Source of the DNA: Leptobrachium leishanense
Lineage: Eukaryota > Chordata > Amphibia > Anura > Megophryidae
Direction: 5' to 3'
DNA length: 64,000 nt
Assembly: GCA_009667805.1 (NCBI GenBank)
Contig: CM019065.1
Span: 16,194,952-16,258,951, forward strand
The position numbers were made by a program, and so were the translations under genes. The notes below the pieces were generated by a model. That model had not been told where the DNA came from. It saw nothing but the letters and a program-made list of their open reading frames with translations, and made no database searches. Each line of letters starts with the position of its first letter. Position 1 is the first letter of the stretch. This document shows, in pieces, positions 55,036 through 64,000 of this stretch.

Positions 55036-55092
55036 CAGAGATAAGGTGACCACAGTAATGTCACCGAGGGAAATATCAGCTAGCCGGGAAGT
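55036..55092 (+). promoter_or_regulatory. GATA and ETS sites upstream of GP1BA-like gene
   Basis: AGATAAGG (55039-55046) is a strong GATA-factor site, and CCGGGAAGT (55084-55092) is an ETS-type site. They lie about 300 and 260 bases before the start codon. Paired GATA and ETS sites are the known signature of megakaryocyte and thrombocyte gene promoters, including GPIb genes. The pairing supports the gene call, but the transcription start is unknown. Confidence 0.4.
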
Positions 55093-55347
55093 TGTGTGGA
55101 ATGTTCTTTGGGATGTTAACGACCAGCGAAGCAGTAAGTACAGAGAGATATTAACTTAAAGGTCATTTCAATTAATACAGTAAGTTATAGAGTAAACACT
55201 CTAGAGCTGGATGGGCCACACAAACCACCACCAGAATCCAAGGATTAGTTCATACACAATTAGATCTTTGGACGTGGTACTATCATCGCATTTCTTGTTT
55301 TCGTTCAAGTATTTCGGATTGTTCTGAACCACCTCCTCCACATCATC

Positions 55348-58300
55348 ATGAAGTCTTTGCTGGTTTATGGGGTTACTGTTCTCCTCTTGCTCACTGAAGG
55401 TTTCACCAAACCCACCTGCTCCAAAGAAAAGAACCTTATCAAGGACAAGCTGGAGACGTCTTGCATTAGCCTTGCTTTAACCACGGTTCCCTTGGAAATC
55501 ATTGATAGCGACACAGAAATCCTGCTCCTAAGTTACAATTCCATAAAGTCCATCTCCACCTCGGTCTTCCAAAGTCTTCCACAGCTGGTCATCCTGGACC
55601 TATCCAACAACGGCATGTCCACCATGAAGATCGACTACCCACTGATCGTGGAAGATCTTAACTTGGCCAACAACTCTTTTGATCATCTTCCAAAGCTCTC
55701 CCTGCTGAAAAACCTGGTCAAGCTGGACCTGTCCAACAACGATATTGCCTCTGTCCCAGACACTGCCTTCAGTGGTCTGTCCAGATTGAAGGAGCTGCAC
55801 CTTCGAAGGAATAAGATCCAGAAACTTTCCAAAGAGGTACGAATAAGTCTTGTGTTGCTTTCTTTGTAATATGGAGTGGAATTAATGAAGGTAGTGGAAA
55901 CCAAGAACCACATATAATCCACCCAATAAAATATAGGGGAACTTAAACCTGGGTTCTCTGGCAGAGAAACGCCAGCACCCTCAATGTAAACCCTCTCCAC
56001 GAGCTAAGCCCACCTTTTGACTTTTCTTTTCTAAGAGAGTGATGTTTAATATAATTTAACGTATTAAAAGGGACACTAGAGGAATGGGCCGGGAAGAGGC
56101 AGATGAGAGAAGTGTCAAGTTATGCATTTTGAGACCATTTATTATTTTAATCTGCAGCAAAAAGTCTCTTTATTTCTAGATTTTTTTTTAGAATCTCTTA
56201 GGCATTTTTTCAGCAAATTTTTTTCCGTTTTTTTAAAGCGTTTTTTTGTAACAGCCCTTTTTATTATCATTCATAGGATCTTATATGTAAATTCCAGACA
56301 TTTTCGTTCAGTATTTTTTTTGTAAACTGCGGTTCAATTTTTACACTTTCATTCATACTGCTTGTTTTTTTTTACCACGTTCGTCTGCTGGTCGGCTTTT
56401 TCTGGTGGCTGCTCTGCGATCGGTGGCTCGTTGACTTTTTCCAGTGGCTACTCTGCAATCGGTGGCTCGTTGGCTTTTTCCAGTGGCTGCTCTGCAATTG
56501 GTGGCTAGTCTGCTTTTTCCGGTGGCTGCTCTGCGATCGGTGGCTCGTCGGCTTTTTCGAGTGTTTTCAACGTGTTTTTTCCAGTGTGCTCGGCCTGGTT
56601 TTGCCGGTGTGTTTGGCAGCTTTTCAGCAGGATTGTGGTGGGTTTGCGGCAGGTTTTCCCTGCACTCCAGGGACCCTGTGGTGAATGCTGAATTCACCGC
56701 AGGGCGGGGAACTTAGATTCTCCGAAGTGCAGGGAACGAGAGAGCACCGAAATGTTGGTGGCATTTCGGTGCTCTCTGAATAACCCCTTAAGTCACCTTT
56801 TTACAAAGCAATGGTCAGACCCCATCCTGAATGTGCCACGCAGTTTTGGGCACCTGTGTTGAAGGAGATTTTGATGTTGGAGGAAGTGCAGAAGAGGCTA
56901 TAAAGCTAATAAAAGGAATGGAAGATTTTACGTTTGCGGAAACCAAAGATTAGTCTTAAAATCCCTGTCTGAAAGGAGGTATGATCATATCTATACTATA
57001 AAAGGATAAGCTAAAAACTGTCCGTCGCCAAAAGCCGTCTGCGCATGCGCGACGGACATTTGAAAGCGGCCGTTAGAACACACAGGTAGCTGCGCGTGCC
57101 GGCCGCGTGAAAAAAAAAAAAAAAAACGGCACGAGCCGCGCGCAGCTACCCGTGTGTTTACACGGCCAGATGCCCCGATCCTCCAGCGGTGACCGTCCTC
57201 CGGCTGCCGCTGGCTGCTCGGCGGGCCTCCAGGCTCAGGCGAGCCCCCGGCTCGGTTGGGCCTACAGGCCCAGCCGAGCCGGGGACTCGCCTAAGCCTAG
57301 AGGCCCGCCGAGCAGCCAGCGGCAGCCGGAGAAGGTCACCGCTGGAGGATCGGGGCCGAAGTTCCCAAACAAATACACCCCAAAATCGTCCCTGAGCTCC
57401 AGCGGAGACCTCCTCCGGCTGCCGCTGGCTGCTCGGCGGCCCTCTAGGCTTAGGCGAGCCCCCGGCTCGGTTTGGGCCTACAGGCCCAGCCGAGCCGGGG
57501 ACTCGCCTAAGCCTAGAGGCCCGCCGAGCAGCCAGCGGCAGCCGGAGAAGGTCACCGCTGGAGGATCGGGGCCGAAGTTCCCAAACAAATACACCCCAAA
57601 ATCGGCCCTGAGCTCCAGCGGAGACCTCCTCCGGCTGCCGCTGGCTGCTCGGCGGGCCTCTAGGCTTAGGCGAGCCCCCGGCTTGGCTTGGGCCTACAGG
57701 CCCAGCCGAGCCGGGGACTCGCCTAAGCGTAGAGGCCGGCCGAGCAGCCTGCTCGGCCGGAGGAGGTCACCGCTGGAGCTCAGGGCCGATGTTGCCTAAC
57801 ACATACTCACCGACATCGGCCCTTAGCTCCTCCAGCGATGGCGGCCCCGCTTGCAGCATCCTCTCTCCGTTGCTCGCCGGAATGACGTCACGAAAGCCTT
57901 TGACCCCGGGGGTCAAAGGCTTTCGTGACGTCATCCTGGCGAGCAACGGAGAGAGAGAGGATGCTGCAAGCGGGACCGCCATCGCTGGAGGAGCTAAGGG
58001 CCGATGTCGGTGAGTATGTGTGGAACCGGTGGAGGACTCGAGGCCGATGTAGGCGAGTATGTGCTCTACACACACACACACACCCTGCTTGCTCGGCCGG
58101 TATCCAAGCTTAGGTGAGCCCCCGGCTTGGCTTGGGCCTAGAGGCCCTGCCGAGCCGGGGACTCGCCTGAGCATGGAGGCCGGTCGAGTTGCATGCTCGG
58201 GCGTCCTCCAGGCTCAGGCGAGTCCCCGGCTCGGCTGGGCCTCTAGGCCCACGCCAAGCCGGGGGCTCGCCTAAGCTTGGTCGGCATCCAGGCTCAGGCG

Positions 58301-61300
58301 AGCCCCCGGCTTGGCTTGGGCCTAGAGGCCCAGCCGAGCCAGGGACTCACCTGAGCCTGGAGGACGGCCGAGCATGCAACTCGACCGGCCTCCATGCTCA
58401 GGCGAGTCCCCGGCTCTGCTGGGCCTCTAGGCCCAAGCCGGGGGCTCGCCTAAGCTTGGATACCGGCCGAGTAAGCAGGGTGGGTGTGGAGAGCACATAC
58501 TCACCTACATTAGCCCTGAGCTCCAGCGGTGACTGTCCTCCGGCTGTCGCAGGCTGCTCGGCCGGCCTCCAGGCTCAGGCGAGCCCCCGGCTTGGCTTGG
58601 GCCTACAGGCCCAGCCGAGCCGGGGGCTCGCCTAAGCCTGGAGGCCGGCCGAGCAGCCTACGACAGCCACCGCTGAGGCTCCGGGCCAATGTAGGGGGAT
58701 GTTGCCTACACATACTCACCTACATCGGCCCTTAGCTCCTCCAGCGATGGCGGTCCCGCTTCCAGCGTCCTCTCTCGCTCCGTTGTTCGCCGGAATGACG
58801 TCACGAAAGCCTTTGACCCCGGGGGTCAAAGGCTTTCGTGACGTCATCCCGGCGACCAACGGAGCGAGAGAGGACGCTGGAAGCGGGACGCGGGACCGCC
58901 ATCGCTGGAGGGCCGATGTAGGTGAGTATATCCACGAGCGGGGGGGCCATATCCACGAGCGGGGGGGCCATATCCACGAGCGGGGGGGCCATATCCACGA
59001 GCGGGGGGGGCGATATCCACGAGCTGGGGCAGTATCCACGAGCTGGGGCAGTATCCACGTGCTGGGGCAGTATCCACGTGCTGGGGCAGTATCCACGTGC
59101 TGGGGCAGTATCCACGAGCTGGGGCAGTATCCACGTGCTGGGGCAGTATCAATCCACGTGCTGGGGCAATATCCATGTGCTGGGCAGTATCCACGTGCTG
59201 GGGCAATATCCACGTGCTGGGGCAGTATCCACGTGCTGGGGCAGTATCCACGTGCTGGGGCAGTATCAATCCACGTGCTGGGGCAATATCCATGTGCTGG
59301 GCAGTATCCACGTGCTGGGGCAGTATCCACGTGCTGGGGCAGTATCCACGAGCTGGGACAATATCCACGTGCTGGGGCAGTATCCACGTGCTGGGGCAGT
59401 ATCCACGTGCTGGGGCAGTATCAATCCACGTGCTGGGGCAATATCCATGTGCTGGGCAGTATCCACGTGCTGGGGCAGTATCCACGTGCTGGGGCAGTAT
59501 CCACGAGCTGGGACAATATCCACGTGCTGGGGCAGTATCCACGTGCTGGGGCAGTATCCACGTGCTGGGGCAATATCCACGTGCTGGGGCAATATCCACG
59601 TGCTGGGGCAATATCCACGTGCTGGGGCAATATCCAGGAGCTGGGGCAGTATCCACGAGCTGGGGCAATATCCACGTGCTGGGGCAGTATCCATCCACGT
59701 GCTGGGGCAGTATCCATCCACGTGCTAGGGCAGTATCCACGAGCTGGGGCAGTATCCACGTGCTGGGGCAATATCCACGTGCTAGGGCAGTATCCATGAG
59801 CTGGGGCAGTATCCACGTGCTGGGGCAATATCCACGTGCTGGGGCAATATCCACGTGCTGGGGCAATATCCACGTGCTGGGGCAATATCCACGTGCTGGG
59901 GCAGTATCCACGTGCTGGGGCAGTATCCACGTTCTGGGGCAGTATCCACGAGCTGGGGCAGTATCCACGAGCTGGGGCAATATCCACGTGCTGGGGCAGT
60001 ATCCACGTGCTGGGGCAATATCCACGAGCTGGGGCAGTATCCACGAGCTGGGGCAGTATACATGAGCAGGGGCAGTATATCCACAATAGACTGCCCTCTG
60101 GGCAGGCTTTACAACTAGTTGTTTATAAACATACAAGACCAATACAAAGTGCTCCCTGGTGACCTGTTCATTAACAGGACTGTACAAAGGACACAATGGG
60201 TCATCCACTGAGACAGGAGGAAAGGAGATTTTATCAACAGCAAAGGTTTAAAAAATAATAATATGGAATTCTCTTCCTAAAGATGTAGCGTAATCTAGGT
60301 CAGTTGATGCCCTTAGAAAGTTCTGGAAGCTTTCCTGGTAAAATCTGATATAAAAGGGATAGAAGAATTAAAATGATCATGCGTTGCTCATCGATCCAGG
60401 GAGAAATCTGTCATTATGGGATCAAGAAGGAATATAAATGTGGGGCATATTAACGATCAACATCGGATATAACTGTAATTGAAACTCTTGAGTGATTGGA
60501 ACCGCCCATCCCATGGCTTCCTTCGGGGTAAAATATTTATAAAGAAGCCCGTTCACTTGGTGTCACATTTCGATTTTGTCCTACAGCGGTTTGACAAAGT
60601 TTCTCTGTGTCTCCACCCTAAAGCAGTTTTAATCAACCCATGTAAACCAAACCATCAGCTCCACCTCTCGGTGTCTTTCAAAAAGGTTCCTCCTTGACTT
60701 GCCAACCTTAATCCAATGAGCCAGCAAAACATCCTTGTGGTACCCAACCCTTTGTGTCTCCGATTTGCCGCGTTTGAGACCTTATTAAACTTATCGCTTC
60801 CTACCAGAGGGCGACTTAAGATAAGCATCCTCAACTGTGAACCGGAGACGCCCCTGATCTCAAAGTGAACAAAAGCCCAGTTAGGTCCCAGGTGTTGAGA
60901 CATGAGGTTCTAAGCCTTAAGGTAGACAACCTTGGCCGGGGCCCTCCAGAGTGTTTTCCAACCATTCGTACAAGGCTCAGCCAACCTAATGGGTATCTGA
61001 GCATCATGGAAGATGTAGTTCCGAAACAACTGGAGGGTCAAGGCTGCTGACCCCTGTTCCAAGCCGTTAGAGGTCTCCATACTTCATGACAAATTTACTA
61101 CTTCATCTGGCAGACAGGTTGCCGTGAAAAGAGCTAGTCATGTATTGAATGATATCGTGAAGAGTTAAAACAGATCAGAGAGAGAGAATGACGCTTCTAT
61201 ATCACGTGGAAGATCCCAAATGATGTGACTTGTCACAAAAGATCCAAAGCCTTCATTCGGTTTAAAGTCCACCACAGATGGTTGGGGTATTCTTCCTCAA

Positions 61301-64000
61301 TGCAGAAGTCCTAGTGGTGTGGTTCGGGAGTCAGCGCTTCCTTCAAAGCATCCAGTCAGATGTAAAGATGGAGCCTCTTATAAATGCTGGTGTTCAGCAG
61401 ACATGTGCCTCAAATAAAACAGACTAAAACACAAAATAATGCAATTTATCTCAGGTGCACTTACAGGTGTCTTAACCCTTTCGCTGCTGAGGCATTTCAC
61501 CCCTGTGTGCTGAGCTCATTTTTACCACTTTCGCTCATCATGTTTAAACGAGATTTGAAGCCACGTTTTATTATACAACCCAGACATATTATATATCGTT
61601 CTTTCCGGCAGATTCATAATATATCATTATTATATGTATAAGTCATGTTCTGTCTGTATATTATAACAAAAAATGCAATAAAATTAGAATTTACAACGTG
61701 TAAAGTGTTTTTTTTTTTCCACATTTTAACATGCGAGCGTTTGCGGTTATTTTTTCTATGGGGTGCACTTGTTAAAAAAAAATTAGAAATGGGGACTTTA
61801 CGTCCTTTTTAGCAAACACCCCCCCCCCCCCCCGATCGCAAAGATTGTTAGTGCAGCATCATTGTTCACATTATAATTGAAATAGGAACAATATCGCTGC
61901 ATTAACAGAACCAAAAAAATATATATATATATTTTTTAAACATACCAAGCATGACCATGTTATCATTGGAAAGCCCATGCTCTGGTCGTTCCAAATGATA
62001 CCAAATATTAACCTCTAACTGCCACGTATCGGGATGAACCCCTCCTGTGCAAGGAGCAGTGTATATTGTCAAATCAGCTGTGGGAAAGAGAATTATTATT
62101 TATTTATTTTTTTTAATGGCTGCCATGACATGGAAACAGCTGTCATGGAAACAGAATAAAGTTTCCCTTTCCCAAAGCTGATTTGCCACACTATTTAAAA
62201 GCATAACTGAGAGACAGCATTAGATATTCCAACTGAGGAAGCGGGACATCCGCGAAATGCGTTTTGGTTTACTTTACCATATTGTTTTTATATTTTAATC
62301 CAATAAATCGTTTTTTTACCTTTATGGGTGAACGATTTTTCATTACACTGAGGCACCTCCCACTCACCAGAGACCCTCCCACTCACCAGAGACCCTCCCA
62401 GGAGAACATCAAGGCACCGACCCATCCTCCTGCTGAAGGGATTTTATGTATCCTGTAAGGAAAGAGGTGAACAACAAACACTTAAAGAAGGGAGATCTGG
62501 TGCTCCCTCATAATGACACCAGCCGCCTGTTTGTTTAGTGTCTGATTTAAGACACCCCCACATGTGAGTGCACCTTTTTCTTTATTCATTTCTCATGAGA
62601 TAAATTGCATTATTTTGTGTTTTAGTCTGTTTTATTTGAGGCACATGTCTGCTGAACACCAGCATTTATAAGCGGCTCCATCTTTACATCTGACTGGATG
62701 CTTTGAAGGAAGTGCTGACTCCCGAACCACACCACCAGGACGTTTGCATTGACTTTTGGTGGATACGGGATATACCACCAGGTGAAGGAGATAAGCTGCT
62801 GGACTCTGCATACGTGATATACCACATTGCATATTTGCTGATTTTATTTGTACCTGTCAGCAAGTGTATGTATATATATTCTAGATTTGATCATTTATAG
62901 GTTTTAAAGGGATGAATCTTTGAGATCACTATGGGGCGCCATAATACAGATTCACCCCCACTTGCACATTCTTCCTTAAAATGGAAGTCCTCCCTCAACT
63001 CAATGTGCGACGCAAAATATCACCAAGATTTACAAAACTGCCAGCTGTGGAGAAATAACTCACAAAATAGAGATTTCTTTAGCCAAAAACATCTGTGGAA
63101 AAATCTTATCAACCACCATTTTTTTTTCGGCAGCTTGGTGGCTGTCAACCTGAAATTAGAGTTCAAACTCCGTTTTCATTGAATACCCGTATGGAGAGGC
63201 ACGTGGTGCCAGCACCAGCTCTCCTTTTTAGTTTAAGAACGAGAGGGGACCTTTAAAAATTGCCGAACTAGTGGAAAAACCTGGCAAATGAACCACACAA
63301 GTCTATGTTCAGTTTGCCGCACCCTAGAAAACAGTGGACCCTCCGCCTCGCCAGGTTTGCAGATATGTGAAGCACAGCACAGGTGATATGATTTGCTGCT
63401 CAGTGATTGCACGATTCAGTCTGCGTTTCCCCAAGGTGATCTGCAAAACCTGGCCTGGTTGAGGATCCCGAGGAGAGGTTTGGGAAACACTGCTAGAAAA
63501 GGAAGCCACCATGCCATATTACAATGAAATATCTAGATTTGTTTTGAGGTCTGCCCATGTTCTGATATCCCTCATGTTTCTTCCTGAAAGGTTTTCCAAG
63601 GGTTGAAGCTACTAGATACCCTGGACCTCTCATTCAATCAACTGACAAGCGTCCCACCTCGCCTCATCTCTGAATCCGTGAAGATGGAAAAATTCTACTT
63701 AAGGGGGAACAGTCTTTCCCATATTCCAGATTATTTTTTTGATGGACTTGAGATTGCTTATGTGTACCTAGATCTGAACCCATGGAAATGCACCTGCGAC
63801 CTGGAGTACTTCAAAACATGGGTGGAGGAAAACGAACATAACATCTACACCATCCACTATGGAAGTCCAGCAAATGAAGGTAAAAGTGTTGTCTGCACTA
63901 ATAAGGTTCCACTTGTGGACTTTGAACTTCCGTGTCCCAAAAAAGGAGATGAAGACCCAGTAATTACAGACGACCAAACTCAGGATTGGTTATGGAATAA
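55348..64000 (+). CDS. GP1BA: Platelet glycoprotein Ib alpha chain-like LRR receptor (3' end outside window)
   Basis: Exon 1 is 55348-55836 (163 codons, donor GAG|GTACGA). Exon 2 starts at 63591 after an AG acceptor and runs in frame past the window end, giving 299 residues so far. Seen: signal peptide about 1-20, an LRRNT cap with Cys24 and Cys39, leucine-rich repeats (LDLSNN, LNLANNSF, LDLSNN, LHLRRN, LDLSFN, FYLRGN), then an LRRCT cap with NPWKCTC (Cys230, Cys232), Cys265 and Cys278, and an acidic stretch (GDEDPVITDD) like the anionic segment of GPIb-alpha. GPIb-alpha binds von Willebrand factor and thrombin on platelets or thrombocytes. Position and direction next to CHRNE match human 17p13. 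The mucin stalk and membrane segment lie beyond the window. The 7754-bp intron within the LRR domain is unusual, as human GP1BA has its coding sequence in one exon. Confidence 0.83.
56140..56789. mobile_element. MITE of the TGAATAACCCC family (copy 3)
   Basis: It shares ATTTTAATCTGCAGCAAAAA, GGATCTTATATGTAAATTCC and the right terminus GCTCTCTGAATAACCCC with 51171-52043. It includes a local 51-base tandem (GGTGGCTCGTTGGCTTTTTCC type, four units, 56395-56570). Confidence 0.65.
56800..56989 (+). mobile_element. LINE ORF2 C-terminal fragment, part 1
   Basis: The translation contains KAMVRPHPECATQFWAPV and LSERRYDHI with stops between. This matches the conserved C-terminal region of vertebrate L2/CR1-type ORF2 (VRPHLEYAVQFW, LEKRR). 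It is interrupted by the Helitron. Confidence 0.65.
57170..58690. repeat. GC-rich tandem and inverted repeats inside the Helitron
   Basis: A 235-base unit (GGATCGGGGCCGAAGTTCCC, CTCCGGCTGCCGCTGGCTGC, GGCTTAGGCGAGCCCCCGGC) is repeated at about 57340 and 57570. Shorter units with GGGCCTACAGGCCCAGCCGA and CTCAGGCGAGCCCCCGGC follow in both orientations to 58690. Open frames here are compositional. Confidence 0.85.
57797..58018. repeat. Palindrome 1, about 220 bp, inside the Helitron
   Basis: Centred on GACCCCGGGGGTC (57902-57914). The arms carry TTTCGTGACGTCAT, GCGAGCAACGGAGAGA and GGAGGAGCTAAGGGCCGATG, with very few mismatches. Confidence 0.9.
58708..58926. repeat. Palindrome 2, about 220 bp, inside the Helitron
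   Basis: Same centre, GACCCCGGGGGTC, and same arm motifs as palindrome 1 (AAAGGCTTTCGTGACGTCAT). The distal arm carries CGGGACG duplicated. Palindromes 1 and 2 are diverged copies. Confidence 0.9.
58927..60068 (+). repeat. 19-bp minisatellite TATCCACGTGCTGGGGCAG
   Basis: About 55 units follow four longer starting units (ATATCCACGAGCGGGGGGGC, about 25 bases). Most units contain the E-box CACGTG; others have CACGAG. Inserted CAATC or ATC at a few junctions marks higher-order duplication. It forms the 3' third of the Helitron. Confidence 0.95.
60119..60350 (+). mobile_element. LINE ORF2 C-terminal fragment, part 2
   Basis: It resumes VYKHTRPIQSAP and ends with a decayed NNMEFSS / RKFWKLSW region, typical of the RNxWNSLP...VxSFK end of vertebrate LINEs. 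It is continuous with 56800-56989 once the Helitron is removed. Confidence 0.55.
60351..61310. other. GP1BA intron sequence; no gene recognised
   Basis: No coding similarity was seen. At 60990-61050 GAGCATCATGGAAGATGTAGTTCCG is a short dispersed repeat also seen near 30200-30280 and 15955-16010. Confidence 0.5.
61311..62739. mobile_element. Element with 143-bp inverted arms and internal hammerhead-like motif
   Basis: 61311-61452 is the near-perfect reverse complement of 62597-62739 (GTGGTGTGGTTCGGGAGTCA, AAGATGGAGCC, CAGCAGACATGTGCCTCAAA). The interior contains the motif at 62229-62267, CCAATAAATC at about 62300, and GTGTCTGATTTAAGACAC at about 62540. The last two are shared with the 38.8-39.8 kb palindrome. 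Confidence 0.75.
62229..62267 (+). ncRNA. Hammerhead-ribozyme-like motif (GP1BA intron 1, sense)
   Basis: Order: CCAA, CTGAGGA, A, GCGG-GACAT-CCGC, GAAA, TGCGTT, TTGG. Stem I is CCAA/TTGG (4 bp), stem II GCGG/CCGC (4 bp), stem III minimal, with U at the cleavage position. The loop of stem II and the stem I sequences differ from the 39-kb copy while the pairing is kept. The extra A after CTGAGGA is shared. Confidence 0.45.

Larger units (their letters stand above)
56990..60118 (+). mobile_element. Non-autonomous Helitron, 3129 bp, both ends identified
   Basis: The 5' end TCTATACTATAAAAGG follows an A. The 3' end is CTGCCCTCTGGGCAG (6-bp stem hairpin, 60091-60105), nine bases, then CTAG (60115-60118), followed by T. 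These are the Helitron rules: insertion between A and T, 5'-TC, 3' hairpin about 10 bases before CTRR, and no target duplication. The flanks join into one LINE fragment (56800-56989 and 60119-60350). No Rep/helicase is encoded. The interior holds GC-rich tandem units, two palindromes and a minisatellite. Confidence 0.85.

Noticed and set aside
57107..58735. Arg/Pro/Ala-rich frames up to 230 codons
   Set aside because: GC-rich tandem and inverted repeats inside the Helitron; frames exist on both strands because of composition.

Overview
The window is nuclear DNA of a vertebrate, most likely an anuran amphibian. It has GT-AG split genes with large introns, a CHRNE/GP1BA gene pair in the same divergent arrangement as in human, and a repeat load typical of frogs: DIRS-like, Tc1-like and Helitron elements, L2-like tails, several MITE families and very many minisatellites. 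The species call is an inference; no gene here fixes the genus.

Layout. (1) 1-19.4 kb, + strand: the last seven coding exons of a 17-beta-hydroxysteroid dehydrogenase of the HSD17B3/HSD17B12 family. The window opens inside an exon, and the gene ends with a di-lysine ER signal and an AATAAA. Its introns hold minisatellites (one 3.7 kb long), an hAT-type element, MITEs and a three-level nest of transposons. (2) 21.8-31.2 kb, + strand: a complete six-exon-plus-leader gene for an eIF4E2/4EHP-type cap-binding protein. Nearly every intron is largely minisatellite, and one carries a DIRS-like retroelement that stops about 17 nt before a splice acceptor. (3) 31.9-35.0 kb: a 36-bp minisatellite in the tail-to-tail gap. 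(4) 35.6-46.5 kb, - strand: a complete 12-exon nicotinic acetylcholine receptor subunit gene, best read as epsilon (CHRNE), 512 codons with every phase consistent. (5) 46.7-55.3 kb: intergenic repeats, including three MITEs lying end to end. (6) 55.3-64 kb, + strand: the start of a GP1BA-like leucine-rich-repeat receptor (platelet/thrombocyte GPIb-alpha), split by a 7.75-kb intron that contains a complete non-autonomous Helitron.

The genes are not an operon and share no pathway; they are a syntenic block. The CHRNE-GP1BA neighbourhood matches human 17p13. An EIF4E2-type gene beside a muscle AChR subunit gene also recalls human 2q37 (CHRND-CHRNG-EIF4E2), suggesting that the block kept an ancient EIF4E2 duplicate.

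The most striking non-coding signal is a hammerhead-ribozyme-like three-way junction. Two well-formed copies (39264-39310 on -, 62229-62267 on +) and two degenerate ones (near 1140 and 1372) all lie in introns, in the sense direction of the host gene. One caps a 449-bp near-perfect inverted repeat; another lies between 143-bp inverted arms. This fits remnants of hammerhead-bearing retroelements such as Penelope-like elements, but no protein supports that assignment. Other notable signals are a minisatellite whose unit carries a CTCF core motif, a minisatellite made from a splice acceptor, and a CACGTG-rich array inside the Helitron.
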